From assembly GCA_039621445.1 (NCBI GenBank), contig CP154955.1, forward strand, positions 1,984,899 through 2,048,898: 64,000 bases of DNA. Direction: 5' to 3'. The DNA comes from Euglena gracilis. Taxonomy: Eukaryota > Euglenida > Euglenophyceae > Euglenales. Below, piece after piece: positions 41,410 to 54,179 of the stretch; the first letter of the stretch is position 1; every line of letters begins with the position of its first letter. Made by a program: the position numbers and the translations under genes. Under the pieces are notes generated by a model. It saw only the letters and a program-made list of their open reading frames with translations, was not told where the DNA came from and did not search any database.

Positions 41410-43680
41410 CCCCCCTGTCTCATTGGCCCCCCGGCTGTTGGGCTAACATTCCCCCTCCCCCCCCCCAACTCGGCACCCGGACCCCCTTTTTTGAGGAACT
41501 TTGACTTGGCGGCTTGTTGGCCCCCCTTGGCCGTTGGGATCAACATGCCCCCCCCCCCCCTGGAGTAGCCCCCCAACTTGTTGGGGCCAACATGGCCCAA
41601 TGAGCCGGGGGGATAGGTACATGTGGATGATTTTTTGTGTGTCCAAATTCAAATTTTTCACAGCATTGTTGTATTTCATGCTCTTTTTTTCTTTGTCTCA
41701 TCTCCTATGTGTTTTTTTTGCGATTTCCATCCAATTAATAATAATTTCATTGGACACCACAAAGTGCATTAATTTGGCTTCCCTGGGTTTATTCCATTCT
41801 TTTGTATCTCCTGAATTTCAATGTCAGAAATTAAATTCACCTCAGGGGAGGTTTCTATTCCTTTGCATCTGCATTATTTGTTTTTTTGTTTGTATTTTTT
41901 ACAAATGCTCAAAAATGTCAACATCATTTTTTGGAGATTTTTTTAAAACAGAAACATTGGAGAAATTTTCCTATTTGTGAATAGTGTCACCAATTGTTTT
42001 TGGGCGCCCTCGCAGCATTGCAACATTTTTTACAACTCTGTGAGAATGCCATGGCATTATTATCCTCCGCCACTTCACCACCGCTTTGCATCAGAAGGAA
42101 GTTCTTGACCCCTTTTGTTGCCGCGGTGACATTGGATATGCAGGCCATCCTTGAACCTCTGAAGAACACTGATACTTGACTTTTGCAGTTTCTTCACATG
42201 CATTACTTTGTATTTGGGACAAAAATGACGGGAAGAAAAAATGAGGGGAAACAGCCCAATTTTCCCATCATTCCCCCCATCATCCCTCCCAATGTCCTGT
42301 TTTCCCCTTTTTGGAGGAACCACGTTCAGGCGTAGTCAGATGTCGCACACAAAAAAATGGGGTATGACATAAGGTCAATTTTTGGGTCTTTTTTAAAAAA
42401 AAAGAAAACAATCACAAAAGGACACCCAGAAGACCATTTTGACCATTTTTCGAAGTTATGATTGGCCTTTTTGCAGAAGAATTTCCATTAATTATCAACT
42501 TTTTCCGTGAAAAGTCGAAAATTTTCATCATTAAAGTTTCCAAGATCAAAATTGCCCCAGCGTTTTTTACGTCATTTTTTTTTGCCATCATTGTTTCCCG
42601 TCTTTTTTTTTTGGTCCAGATTGAGGTTTTTTCTCCAAAGCCGCAACAATTGTGAGTTTTGAAGTCTTATTTTTTTGCAAAATCCAATGAACCAAGAACT
42701 TGAGTTATTCTCAGCTCTTGACTAGTTAAGTGCGATCTGGCATCCTTTGCATCATGTTCGCAATCACAGGATGTAATTTGTTTTGATTGTGCTTTTTAGT
42801 CTTTAAGCCCTGCTCCCTAATTTAAGCTCAAGCGTGCTAACAGCAGACAGTTGCCTTCAGCAGCAGGGGATGGGCTTAAATTTGAACATTGGGGTTTTAT
42901 TCGACCACTGCCTTTGGTGGCGGGGAGGGGCACTTTTCCATTTTGAACCCGCTGTAGAGGCCCCATTTATTTGTTACAGGTTTAACATCCAACGTAAGAC
43001 TCGGGTGTTTTTTTTTGGTCTGTTGCCAAAGAACTCCAGGGGTTTCTATTTGGGGTGCCTTATTTTTGGTTTTCCCCCCGTTGACAAGCGCCGGTCCCCC
43101 CAAATCACCATCATTCTGAGGTGGCACATCTCGCACTTAAGCTTTTTTTTGGTCGATTTGCGCATTTTCGCAAACCCATCAAAAACAACTTTCCGCGCCG
43201 GCGCTACAAGGGGTGAGAACAAGAGGCAGGATTGGACAAAAGAAACGGGTGATTTCTCATTTTTGGCACTGGTTTTCCCGAGAATTATGTATTTTTTAAA
43301 TGTTTTTTTTGAGGTCGGAATGACATGAAAACCCCTGCACCTCCCCCCAAACTGGAAAAAAATAAACCGACAAAAATTCCAACAACCGGGTCTGCCTCCC
43401 CCCATTTTGTGCAATGCAGCTCTCCTCACCAGTTGTTGGTGGCCTTGGCTGGCTGCCTCTTGGGGTTTTGACGCACTGTTTTGTTTTTGCTGGCCTCCAA
43501 CTTTTTTTTGGGGGGGGCTATTGCCAGAGCACGGGGAACAAGGATAGGGGATCAGGGTGGGTCCAATCACTTCGCCAAACAGGGACAGGGTGCCCCAACA
43601 ACGGCCCTAAATACCCCCGGATTAACGCTGATGAAAACGGTGCGGCAAGCCCCGTGAGTTTGGGACTGAGGATGAGGTTG
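41410..43680. other. No recognisable gene
   Basis: AT-rich and moderately unique after a short C-run-rich piece (41405-41600). Open frames (for example 42834-43328) have no domain and include the dispersed repeat at 43225-43345. I can support no gene here. Confidence 0.4.
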
Positions 43681-43682
43681 GT

Positions 43683-44035
43683 TTTGAGCAAATGCACACA
43701 CCCTCAGTGTATGTGTATTTGCACACACTGACCTCATGTACACTTGTGCAAGGGGATGCAATCCAGTTTTGCGGCACATAAATAGGTCTCGCTGGCTTGG
43801 ACTGGAAGCGCTTGCAACGAGTCTCATTATGAAAACAGACAGAAATGCATTGAAAAAACACGTGTACCAAGTGCCTAGTCGGAAATTAAAAACTGGTCGG
43901 TTTTCAAAAATGCGCGTGGTCGGCGTTTGCACACTTTCACACACCGACCACGTGTTTAAAGATGCGCATCGTCCGAGTGCGAAATGGGGACACCATGACG
44001 ACGTGCGCATTTGCGCTAACCGACCACAGTAGCAA
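43683..44035. repeat. GCGCA/ACACACTGACC palindromic repeats, cluster 1
   Basis: Words such as AAATGCACACACCCTCAGTG, TTTGCACACACTGACCTCAT, TTGCACACTTTCACACACCG and ATTTGCGCTAACCGACCACA. They resemble the GCGCAAAT palindromes at 55.9-58.1 kb but are more diverged. Confidence 0.5.
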
Positions 44036-44455
44036 AGTTTCAGACAGAACGCATCATACACGACCCCAAACACCACCTGCAATGGCTCCTTCGGGTGTAC
44101 AATTTCAGCTTTCACGTGCTCCTCCACCAGCAGGCTTTTTTTTAGGGCCGATTCTGCCCAGTGACAGGTCCAGGTCGATATGCAGACTGTGGTCCTCTAG
44201 CTGGTGGCCCTCCGCTGGCACTTGTGCACGCGTGCAAAGGCACCGCTTGGGCTAGTGGTGGACCTTGAAAACCCCCGCCACTTGCCCCCCTGGCTTGCAT
44301 TTTGCCACACCAGTCACGCACTCTATGACAGGAGAAAGTTTGTCTCCACTCACTGTGTCGATTTGTATGTCTCGTCCCCAACCCGCACGGCCGACCGTTC
44401 TCGCGCCAGCGGTTAAGAAGTGGGGGGAACAGTGATCTCTCGTTTTTTTTCCCCT

Positions 44456-44730
44456 CAGAGAACATGCAACACACCAGTTTTTGTGCCCAATATCAGGGTG
44501 TTGAGTCCCAGTACTTTCACGCAACCCAACCAGATGTAAAAGAAAAAGCAAATGTACTCTGTCTCAAAACAGTGAGCTTTGAGGCCACATTTATGATGCT
44601 GCCATTTTCCATTGCTTCCATCGACCCGCAGCATGCCCCCCCCCCCCCCAGTCTGCTGTCCCGGTTGTGGGGGGTAAAAACGCCAGCTCGGTTGTTGCTG
44701 CTGCACCCGGGGGGGGGGGGGGGTGGTGAT
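44456..44730 (-). CDS. Unrecognised coding-like segment, copy 1
   Basis: The minus frame contains RVQQQQPSWRFYPPQPGQQT, later NGKWQHHKCGLKAHCFETEY and IWLGCVKVLGLNTLILGTKT with GVLHVL at the end. The frame at 56690-56950 (+) lines up with it over nearly the whole length. No domain is recognised. It has a cysteine/histidine-containing middle and a hydrophobic end. Confidence 0.4.
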
Positions 44731-45059
44731 GGCCTTGTAGATGCTTAAGTGCAATCACCCACCATCACATGATGTGCTACTGGACAATGCGCATAACCTA
44801 AAACCGGAGTTTTCTCACCACACAATAGTTTTAAAGGTTTTGCGTCCACAATGGTTAGTGTGCGCACGCCCAACTGTTAAGGACAAAGAGCACTCCATAA
44901 TACGGGGGCAGCAACAAAGGTTCATTTGAAAGCCACCGTTCTTTGTCGCACATTGCAAACCGTACCCATTCAAAATCCTTGCCGCAGTCGTTAAACCAAA
45001 AATAGTCAGCTGTCATGTTCCATGTGATACATAGCGGGGGGGGGGGGATACTCAACTTG

Positions 45060-45500
45060 CATAATTTGCATTTTTTTTGCATAATCAGGTTTTTCCGAAA
45101 TTTGCATTTTTTTGCATTTTTTTTGCATTTTTTTTTGCATAAAATTTTGCCCTGGAAAATTTTTTGTAGTTGGTAGCCATATGTTTGCATTTTTGGCATT
45201 TTTTTTTTCTTTTTTTTTGCATTTTTTTTGCATTTTTTTCCATAAAATATTTTCCCCTGGAAAAAAATTTTGTAGTTGGTCGCCATGTGCCATGTTTTGT
45301 CTCTGGTCCCTCTGCAGTTGCCTGGGGTCTTTGGGGTCTCAGTGCTTCCCATTGTCTTCCAGGAGGCATTGTCACATGTTTACGGATTTTGGGCAGCAAA
45401 ACTCTGTTATATTCCAGCCTTTTCTCAGGGGTTTTATGCAAGTTGCATTTTTTTGCATTTTTTTTGCATTATTTTTGCATTTTTTTGACTGGCATAATTT
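45060..45500. repeat. T-run/GCAT minisatellite
   Basis: Repeats of TTTTTTTTGCAT with T-runs of 4-10 bases at 45062-45265 and 45440-45490, on either side of about 175 bp of unique sequence. On the other strand they read as lysine/asparagine-rich frames (KKMQKKCKK), which are artefacts. Confidence 0.85.
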
Positions 45501-45594
45501 GAAGGGCCAAGTTGCATACCCCCCCCCCCCCGTGTACATAGATGTGATTCAAGTTCCATAAGATATGTGCAGTATATTTCCCAAATTTCATGTG

Positions 45595-45830
45595 GTTGAT
45601 GTGCGCAAATGCGCACATCAACCATGCACATATTTGCACACACCAACCACATGTGTATTTTGTGTAAGCGGCCAGTGTGTGTTTTTGTGTACATTGACCA
45701 CTTGACTTGTACTTGGGTGGTTGATGCGCGCATTTGCCCACACCAACCATTTAAATACATGAGTGGTTAATGTACACAAAAATGCAGACCAGTGTGGTGG
45801 TGTGCGCAAATGCGCACATCGATCCTCATT
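45595..45830. repeat. GCGCAAAT-type palindromic repeats, cluster 2
   Basis: GTTGATGTGCGCAAATGCGC with ACATCAACCATGC forms a palindrome at 45594-45625. Then TTTGCACACACCAACCACAT, GATGCGCGCATTTGCCCACA and GTGCGCAAATGCGCACATCG follow. Same vocabulary as the 56-58 kb cluster. Confidence 0.7.
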
Positions 45831-46249
45831 TCATAAATGTGCGTCATGTGGGTGTTCCAGCAGTTGACACACATTTCGGTCTGTCGACAGCGGCTGAGCT
45901 TTGAAAAGGTTTTTATACCACACATCGTCTAATTTAGCTGCACATCACATTGTTCAAATGGTGGACAGTCAGTGGCCGTCAAACAGGTATGCAGCACCCG
46001 GCAATCACAGACAGCAGGGACACGCCAAAACCCATGGTGATAAGCCAGGGTGCACAGCCCACCTGTTTGACAGACAGCAACACAAATCTGTTGCTTGCTC
46101 GTTGGATAACCAGTTTGAAACCTTTGTGTTTCCCGACCTGTATTGTGAAGTGCGCATCCTACATATTTCTGCCTCACCAGGAGCAGTCGGCGGTTCAAGG
46201 TTATCGTAAAAAATGTCGACGTGCGCAGTTTCGCTCATCAACAAGAAGA

Positions 46250-49200
46250 AAAAGCTTAAGTCCTAGATGTGCCGCCTAAGTCGTTCTCTGGGTTCAAGAA
46301 TTTCTTTTTAAAGTTTGGATCCCCCGGGCGGGGGCAGGGTTGGCGGTTCCGCCAACCCCCCCCCCCCCACCCTCCGGGTGGGTGACACTGAGTGGAAATC
46401 CCGCTGCAGGCGGGGTTTTGTCCTGTTTCGTCTTTTCAGCGCGAAGTGCTGAATTTTTTTAAATTTTCTTTGCTCCAAAATTTTTACCCCGAGAAAGTGG
46501 GTCCCCCGGATCCTTGTCCTGGGGAGGAGGTAGGGACCCACCTCCCACACTCACCCCTGATTAAAAAACAAATCCCTGTCCGGGATCTGAAAAATCGCAA
46601 TATTTTTCTTTGGCGCTTTGCGCTGCGTGAATTGGCACACGTTGGGATTTCATATGATTTTTTGGTTTCAAAAATCCTAGAATATTGACCTTTTCGTCAT
46701 TTTGGCACCTAAAATGAAATTTCGGAAATTTTTGACTCTTTGTGCCCTTAGGGGAGGGACCTCATATTTTGGGGGTCTTTTATATATATTTTTGCCTGGG
46801 GGTCTTACCCCCTCTAAAAAACTTTGCCACCCTGAAAAATTAATGGACCGATCTTTTTGGCCCCCACCTGCTGCAAAATTATTTTGGCAGTTAATTGTAG
46901 CAAGTTTTGATGCTCTTAGGATAATTTCTTGTGCTTGCGGCCTCCTGATATTTTTTAGATCTTTTTGGGTGCATTGTTTGCTCACTTTTTCTTTGCCAAG
47001 GGAGGGGCAAAGTTATTTGGACTAATTTGGGCACACAAAGCTTTAGGGCACTGCAAAGTTGGGGGATTTCTTTTTTGCAGGAGGGTGATTTCCACAACAA
47101 AAAAAAATCGACCTCAGGATAAACCCTCCTCCATCAAGGAATTCACTCTGCTTTTCCTTCACCAAGCTTTTCACAAGAAGTTTTTGCGTTCAGATGTTTT
47201 CTGTGAAAGGGACAAATCGGCAATCCATCCCTGTTTTTCACATACATTTGTCAAAATTGTAAATGGCATGTCTGCTGTGGCGTGGAGCGCGAGGAACCCA
47301 GACCCAAAAAACTTCACACCTGAATCCAGTCTTGAACCGATTGCCTGCTCTCATCTATTTCAACTCTTTTCTCAATGTTAGTTATTTTTTTGATGCTCTC
47401 CCCGTCGTGCAGTGGAAGCAATGAGCGCCTGACCCAGGAGGTCCATGACAGTTGCTTTGTTTTCGCTGGCTCAAGTTCTGCTTTTGTCAAAATTTTTGCA
47501 TGAAGATGCCTTTGAAGTGGTGTGTTTTACCAACCCTACCTGACAGGTTGGCTCCCTGTGCTGTTGGAGTTGCCACACCCACCCACCCACCAAAGTTGGC
47601 CCATCTTTCTGCCTCCCTCCCTTCCTCCCTCCCCCTACTTTCTCTCTGCTCAAGGTCAATGCGCATCCTTTTCCTCTGCCACAAAGTTACCCCCCTTCCC
47701 TGTCGGAGTGAGAGTAATCATGTCCCCCTCCCCTCCTCCCCTCGAGTGTCCCACATACAGATATTGAGGTTAATGTTGCCAGGCATGTGGTGTGCACTTC
47801 ATTGAGACATCTTCAGCTATTTTTGTCTCTTATTTTCCCCCGATGTTATTGAGTGCCCCTCCCCCTTTCCTTGTTCTGACCTGATCAATATGGTGTGGAG
47901 GTGGCTATCTGCTCAAGGATTGTGTTTGTGTTAATTTTTGGTCCTGCTGCCACTGAAGATTCATCTCAAGGATTGTTTGTGTTACTTTTTGGTCCTGCTG
48001 CAGAAGATGTGAGGAAATCAAACCCCACCCTGGCTTCTGTTTAAGTCAGAAGATCCCCCTGGGGGAGGGGGGGGGTCCTGGGCTGGAGGTTTGGGTATGG
48101 GTTTTGGTTTGAAGTGCCGAGAATTTCTTGGGAAATGGTCTCAGGCGTCCCAAATTTCTGAAGCCAACCTGTTTCATATGCCCCATTCAAAGGAGGGTGT
48201 GGGTTGAGCTGCAAACCTGAGGCCAATCATCATTTGAAACGTTCATTTCCATCAGAATTTCCCGAAACACTCAACGACGGCCTGCACAAGAGCAGATCTC
48301 CAAAGTTGTGCCGCTTTTGCATTATTCCCCTCAAACCCCTATTTCTTCGGATTTGTTCGACTTTCTTCAGATGAATGGACTCTCTGACCCTTTTCCCATG
48401 GCTCGCCCGGAGAGTTGTCCACCAAAGAGGAACGTCAGGGTTCTTTGGGTCGATAGGCCATATTGCTTGCTTATCCACTTCAGATGCAGATGGCTGCTCA
48501 TATTTTTTTTTTTTTTTTAATGCTTTTACCTTGAGATCTTCTCTACAATCACTAAAATCTTGTTGTCAGTGCAAATCAATACAAGAACAACTGACCAAAC
48601 AAAACAATAACCGGTTGGAGAAATTTCTTGTTAGAATGATTTTTCAAAATTTCAAGAATTTTTTTTAGGAGCCTTAAAAGTGATGCTTGTCAATGACCTC
48701 TCCGCCCCTTAAGGACGACCTTGGGCCGAAAGGCAACTGTGGTCGAAAGTAACAAAAATGAAAAACACACAAACTTTTTTTTTAAATGTTTCTTGTGGTC
48801 TCGATGCCAGAAATCAATTTTTCTTCACACTGTTGACCTCTCAGAAAAAAAAATGGGAAGGGGTGGGTAGGACCTCATCCTGCCACCCACAAGGAAGGGG
48901 ACGTGCGGATCCATTTTTTTTCAAGGGGAGATGACAAAAATGGGCTTTTGGCTGTGCCTGGGGGGGAGGGGGGGGCTGTGCCCCCCAACCCCCTTCCCCC
49001 CCCCCGACTGACCCTCACTCACCCCTCCCCCTTTTTGAGAACTTTTCATCGTTGGATGAAAAGTTCTCCCCCTGAAAAATGGTCCTAAAATTGTGAATTT
49101 TTTGGCTGCACCTCCCTCCCCTGACCCCCCTTCCCCCGGACTTCATTGTGCAAATAATTTTTCAGCGTTTTTTTTTGACCCCAACATAGAAAGTGAATCC

Positions 49201-52200
49201 CCCCCAACCCCCCACTAAGGCTGGTGGGGGCGCGAACTTTTACAATATCTGGTGGCTGGAGAGGAAGATGCGCTGATTGCCGGACACTGGGGGTGGGGCA
49301 GCAAGTTTTATAATTCAAATGTGCCCCCCCCCCCCGGCAGTCGGTAAGCAATGGTTTGGTCCGACCCCCCCTGACTTACATTGCAGCTCTGGCCTTTCCC
49401 AATTCCCAGTTGTCAGTCGCTGAATACAGGAGCAAAGGCCAGACTCCGGACCCGATCAGCAACTGATTTCTTCCGATGCGGATCTCGCACCATGTGATGG
49501 CGGCATAGGGAGGGTCACCCAGCCCCTCGGCTGTAGATGGCTGTCCTGCTTGTGCTCCCCCCTTCTCCCCTACTGCTGTGCCGACATATTCTGCCCTGGC
49601 AGCCACAAACTTTGGGACCCATTTTCCGACCCCAAGAACACAACTCACCATTAAAATCACAAAGGAAATTATGTAAACACATTTTTAAGTGAACAGAACA
49701 GAGCCAAGGCCCACCTTGCCTGGTCATGACCAGGCTCAAAAGTAGGTCGCAACCAGGCTTCTTTTTCAGGAAGTCTGCACCCCCCCCCCTTAGTTGCACT
49801 AAGGCTTCTTATCTGTTTATGGCCGGCGCTAACTTCGCTTCTGGCCCAGTTTGCTGCGTGGTGAGTGGCCAGGGACCCCTTACACCAGTCCTCTTTTGTT
49901 GCTCCCCCTGGCCGGGTGAGTAACTCTGGTGTAATTCCAGCGCTGTAGGGACATGCACTCACCTTGTGTGGTTGGTGTGGTTCCCGTGGGTGGGTCTACA
50001 CCCTTGCGCCCCAGTGCTGCTCTTGCCTCCTGCCCTCTTCCCACTTTTCTGTGTGGGGGATGCATGGCGCAGGCACAACGCCATGACTTGAAAAATTCCA
50101 ATGTGGCCTCACGGTCCCGCGGCTTAGGTAAACCCGGGTCACCAAGTCTCGGCCTTAGGGCGGGTGGCGGGTGGGTAGTGTGCTGCTGGGTACCAGTAGT
50201 TCCTTACATACTGGTACCCCCCCCCCCGGGTGACTGGGTGCTGTGGGTAAACAAGGTTGGGGGCACTTTCCCTGCCCCTGGGGGGGTCTGGTTTTGAGGT
50301 GGGTAGTGCTATGTCACACTCTCCGGCCACGGAGCCTGAGAATCGGGAGTGGGAGAATTGGCTCGTCGGCAGGCATCGGGGCCCAAAGCCGACCCCTCCC
50401 CTCCGCTTTCCACCCAGAGGATGGTAAAACAAAGCCTGCTCACAACCGACCACATCCGTGGGCAGTGCATGGGCACTAGCAGAGGGAGGGGAGTTAAGCG
50501 GAGGATGGATATCACCAGACCTGGAAGGGGTATCACCAATTTTCAAATTTGTTCAAGGAGGGACCTGCTGGCAACTGTGTTGGGGCCAAATGAGTGGAGA
50601 TGCCTAATACCAGCTGGAGTCCAGAATTTGAGGTGAAATTCAAAAAAATCTCGCAACCTTTTTTTGCAAAATTTTCAAACATTTTTGGCTTGGGGGGGGT
50701 ATCCTGAAGAAATGGCTGGAGCTGCAAGCTATGAAGACAGTCGGGATGCCGATGCACGGTGTGCGGCACACCGTGCACACCGTGCGGCACACCACCGTGC
50801 GGAACACCGTGCACACCGTGCACACTTTGCACATCGTGCATCCTTCTTTAAATTTCTATTAAAATTTCGATTTTTCTTGCTTTTTTTTCCAGGTTCTGCA
50901 TTGATTTTTTGATTCTTTTCAAAAGCACTGAATTTGTTTTTTTCCAGGCTTTGAATGACACCCACCCCACCACCAGGCTTCGATATAAGGGCAGGTGGGG
51001 TCCAGACCCCCCCCCCCCCGACGGTCCAGCGGGGTGCAGGGGAACCCCCCCACCTAATCAGTGGCGCCGGGACGAAATGTTTTGACCCCCCAAAATGGCC
51101 AAAAGTGCCATTTTGGGCATTTATTGGACAAAAAAATATGTCAAAGATGCAAAAAAATACGACGCAAACCTTTTGGGCGGGGTCCCAGTTAATTCCCCCG
51201 GGGTCGGTCTGGACCCCCCTTGGCAGGTGGGTGGGTGGTCTGACCCCCCCCCTCTGTCCAGGGGGGGGGACACCCTCCTTGTATGTGTCGACCCTGCCCA
51301 CCCATTCCTATTTCCTATTCCTATTTAGCCCCAACCCCACAGCACCCCCAATACCCCATCCCCTTCAGGGGATGGCCCAGCTGTCTTTCTTCCGTTTTCC
51401 AGCTGAATGGCCGAAGCTGGATTCCACCAGACCAGGAAATCCCATTGGCCCTCCCAAAATTATGGAAGACGTTTGTTCGCCATGCACTCATCTGTTCTTT
51501 TATTTTTGTCACGTAATTCTCTCCTTCTTTTAGCCTTTTCCCAACGTATCTCTCAAGCATTCAAATAGTTCCAACACAGCCCAGTGAAGCAATAAAGTTG
51601 GCATTTTTGTTCCTATCTCTTCTCTTCCCAAATCATTGCGATCAAGCTGTCTCTTGCCCATTCATTCTCTCGCTCACAGGTGTCTGAGGCACCAAATGTA
51701 GCTTTGTCCGCACATGGTTAATCCCGTTGCAGCCTCGATTCACTATGGGCTGCAGCATTGAGCAGGTATGTGCCAAAGAGGTTTCACACGGGGAGGTAAA
51801 ATGGGGAGGTGGACTGTTTGATTCGATTGGATGCACCAAGAAAGAAAGGAAATAACCACCAGAAATCTTTCTTATGAACTTCATTTTTCAAAATCAGGAG
51901 GTCCAAACATACAAAACACAAAAAAAGTTGTTTTCAATGTGGCTGGTTTCCCCGAAATTTATGGCTCCACATTCTCTCTCTTCCTTGAGTTGGAAATTTG
52001 AACAACCCTCCCATTAACTGGCCCCAGATATGGCTGGGACAAATGAGGTGGGGAGATGGGTAACCCCCAAGTGGTATTTCCCCCCAAAAAGTTATTTGGT
52101 AGGCCGAAGTCCACTACAAACAGGGGATATCATTGGCTGATGTTTTGTTTAAAAAAACAGCAAAATGTTTTGTTCTTCTTCAAAATACAGAAACATGTTT

Positions 52201-52320
52201 TTTTTGAAAGTGCAAAATCTATCTTTTTTTTCATTTTAAATATACCGAATTTTCCAAAAAAAAAAGCCTCAAAAACTGGGTTTTTTTTGGATTGGGTGGC
52301 TTTATTCAAATGTGACACCC
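46250..52320. other. No recognisable gene; scattered repeats
   Basis: Mostly AT-rich or pyrimidine-rich sequence with some C/G-run pieces (46320-46560, 48960-49020, 49750-49800). A GC hairpin is at 46436-46452. A ~40-bp direct repeat (CTCAAGGATTG... to TTTTTGGTCCTGCTGC) is at 47913-48002, and a CACCGTGCGGCACACCGTGC-type minisatellite is at 50755-50840. Frames such as 48230-48478 and 49376-49660 have no domain. Confidence 0.4.
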
Positions 52321-52329
52321 AAATTCAAA

Positions 52330-52492
52330 CCCAGACCTACAACACTTAGGCATCCATCCCTGACGCCGTGACCGCCAGCCCCCGCCGGCCCATCGATGCC
52401 CGCCCCCGCCCTGGCCACGATGACCGGTACGAACACACTGCCCAGTCCAGCTCCGCGTTGTGGGTGGGCCCCGCCAGCTCTATGAGTGGCAC
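52330..52492 (-). CDS. Weak exon candidate
   Basis: On the minus strand a CA-rich tract ends in CCCATCTGCAG, a good acceptor, followed by GC-rich sequence. One frame encodes GSVFVPVIVARAGAGIDGPA and runs to a stop near 52302. A second frame is also open, so the reading is ambiguous. No protein is recognised. Confidence 0.25.
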
Positions 52493-52821
52493 TGCAGATG
52501 GGTGTGTATGGGTGTGTGTGTGTGTGTGCAAGATTGGGTTTTGTTTTTTTGGCCCCCCCCCAAATTTTGTTTTTTGGGTACCCCCCCAAAAACACCAAAA
52601 ATTTGTATTTTTGGGACCCCCTCTTTGAAATTTTTAACCCCTGGCACCTAACCACCCAAAAAGGGCCGATTTTGGCCAAGGAAAGGCATTTTCTCAAAAA
52701 TTTCTGCGCCTGCGGCGCCAAAAAGGTTATCTCACCCCCTCTGGGACCCCCGGGGGGGGGTCCAGCCGGACCCACCCCAACCCCCCCCCCCGGGGGGTGT
52801 GGCCTTAAATAATCCCTGGGG

Positions 52822-52905
52822 CTGCAGCCGGAATCGAACCACCAACCCCCCGCGTGCAAAGCAGGATTCCTGTCCAACACATCCAAAAGGATGGAAGCGC
52901 GCCGG
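52822..52905 (-). tRNA. tRNA-Ala(TGC)-like sequence, probably a pseudogene
   Basis: On the minus strand GGTTCGATTCC is an exact B-box-type T arm. Upstream CCTGC-TTTGCAC-GCGGG makes a 5-bp anticodon stem with a 7-base loop and anticodon TGC (alanine). The D-arm region can pair TTCC with GGAA, but its loop is too long, with an extra ATCCTTTTGGAT hairpin. The acceptor strands pair for only about three positions. It may be a decayed tRNA gene or a tRNA-derived SINE head. Confidence 0.35.
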
Positions 52906-53090
52906 GGGGGGGGGGGGGCAGTGCTTATACAAGGCCGGTGTTTATACACCGGGGGGGGGGAATGGTACAACAAAATTGTGGATTCTGATGAGGGGTGATT
53001 GTTGGAATCCATATTATTTTCGGAGGAATAATCATGCCCACCAGAATTGTGGCCTCTGATTGGGGGGGGCAGGGGGGTGTGATGATTGTA

Positions 53091-53477
53091 AACCCTCACC
53101 CCAAACAATACCCCCCCAAATAATACCCCTCCCAAATAATACCCCCCTCAGGGTCCGACTTCGGCCACCAAAATAATACCCCCCCCCCCCGTTTTCGGGC
53201 CGAAGGCCCGGATTTTTGACCTGAAAATGTAGGTATAAATCACAATCTCTGACAACAAAGTGTGAAAAAATCGATTTTTCTGGATCATCTGGCCTCCAAA
53301 AAATGCCAAATTTCACGAGAAAGTACAAAAAATGATCCCAAAGGGGGGTTTTGGCGCTATTTTTGCTCCTACGGAACGAAAATTTTTGGGAAATAATACC
53401 CCCCCAAATAATACCCCCCCCTCGGGCCGGGACTTCGGACAAAAACTAATGCCCTGGGGGTATTATTTGGCGGGTTT
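53091..53477. mobile_element. C-capped TA element, type A copy 2 (387 bp)
   Basis: TA at 53089-53090 and 53478-53479. The left tip is AACCCTCACCCCAAACAATA. The right tip read inward is AAACCCGCCAAATAATACCC. Internal CCAAATAATACCCCCC units and the hairpin CGGGCC-GAA-GGCCCG (53196-53210) are present. Its tips match 4063-4282. Confidence 0.7.
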
Positions 53478-53920
53478 TACGTGTCTCGAACAGAAAATTG
53501 CATTTCGGGGCATTTTGAAAGGCCTTGTGGCCCCATAAAAATTTCAGGATTCAAAATTGTACTGACTAAACTAACTGGACAAACGTCTGACTATTGAAAA
53601 AAAAAACCGCCAGAAAGCGTTTCAAGCAGGAGGGGAGTGTTCAGGACAACTCTGAGGGACAGCCCCTTTGTGACTTTGCGGATGTCGACCATTGTTTCCC
53701 GTGGTTTACTCTCATCGTCAAGGGAGACCCAAAAATTTGATTTTTGGGTACCCCCCCCCCCAAATTTTTGGGCTGATTTTGGGACCCCCCCCAAAATACA
53801 AAAACAAAACTTAACCTTGGTGTGTGTGGGTGGGTGGGTGGGTGTGCGTGTGTGCGCACATTTGTTGTGCTTATGCATTGCCCTGGGTGTCTTCCATGGA
53901 TGGCGTGTGTTGCGTTGGTG

Positions 53921-53979
53921 TGTGTTGTGTTGTGTTGTGTTGTGTTGTGTTGTGTTGTGTTGTGTTGTGTTGTGTTGTG
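53921..53979 (+). repeat. (GTGTT)n microsatellite
   Basis: About eleven uninterrupted GTGTT pentamers. A 5-bp unit contains no stop in any frame, so repetitive VLCC or THNT frames appear on the two strands. Confidence 0.95.
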
Positions 53980-54179
53980 AATGCAGGTTTTCTTCTGTGT
54001 TTTTTTTTTGGATATGAAATGAGAACTCGACACCAGAAACACTGCAATAAATGAAACGGAAATTTTCGATTTTTTTTTTACCTCGTCTGCATAGCGACAT
54101 TTATCGCGCAAAAAGGGATATTCCCAGGACTTGGGCTGATGCCAAGGAATGCACTCTGCAGTCCCCACCATCCTTTTTT

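Noticed and set aside
45006-45441. Lysine-rich frames (KKMQKKCKK)
   Set aside because: Reverse strand of the T-run/GCAT minisatellite.
53637-54100. Frames with VLCCVVLCC or NTTQHNTTQH repeats
   Set aside because: Produced by the (GTGTT)n microsatellite; a 5-bp unit is open in every frame.
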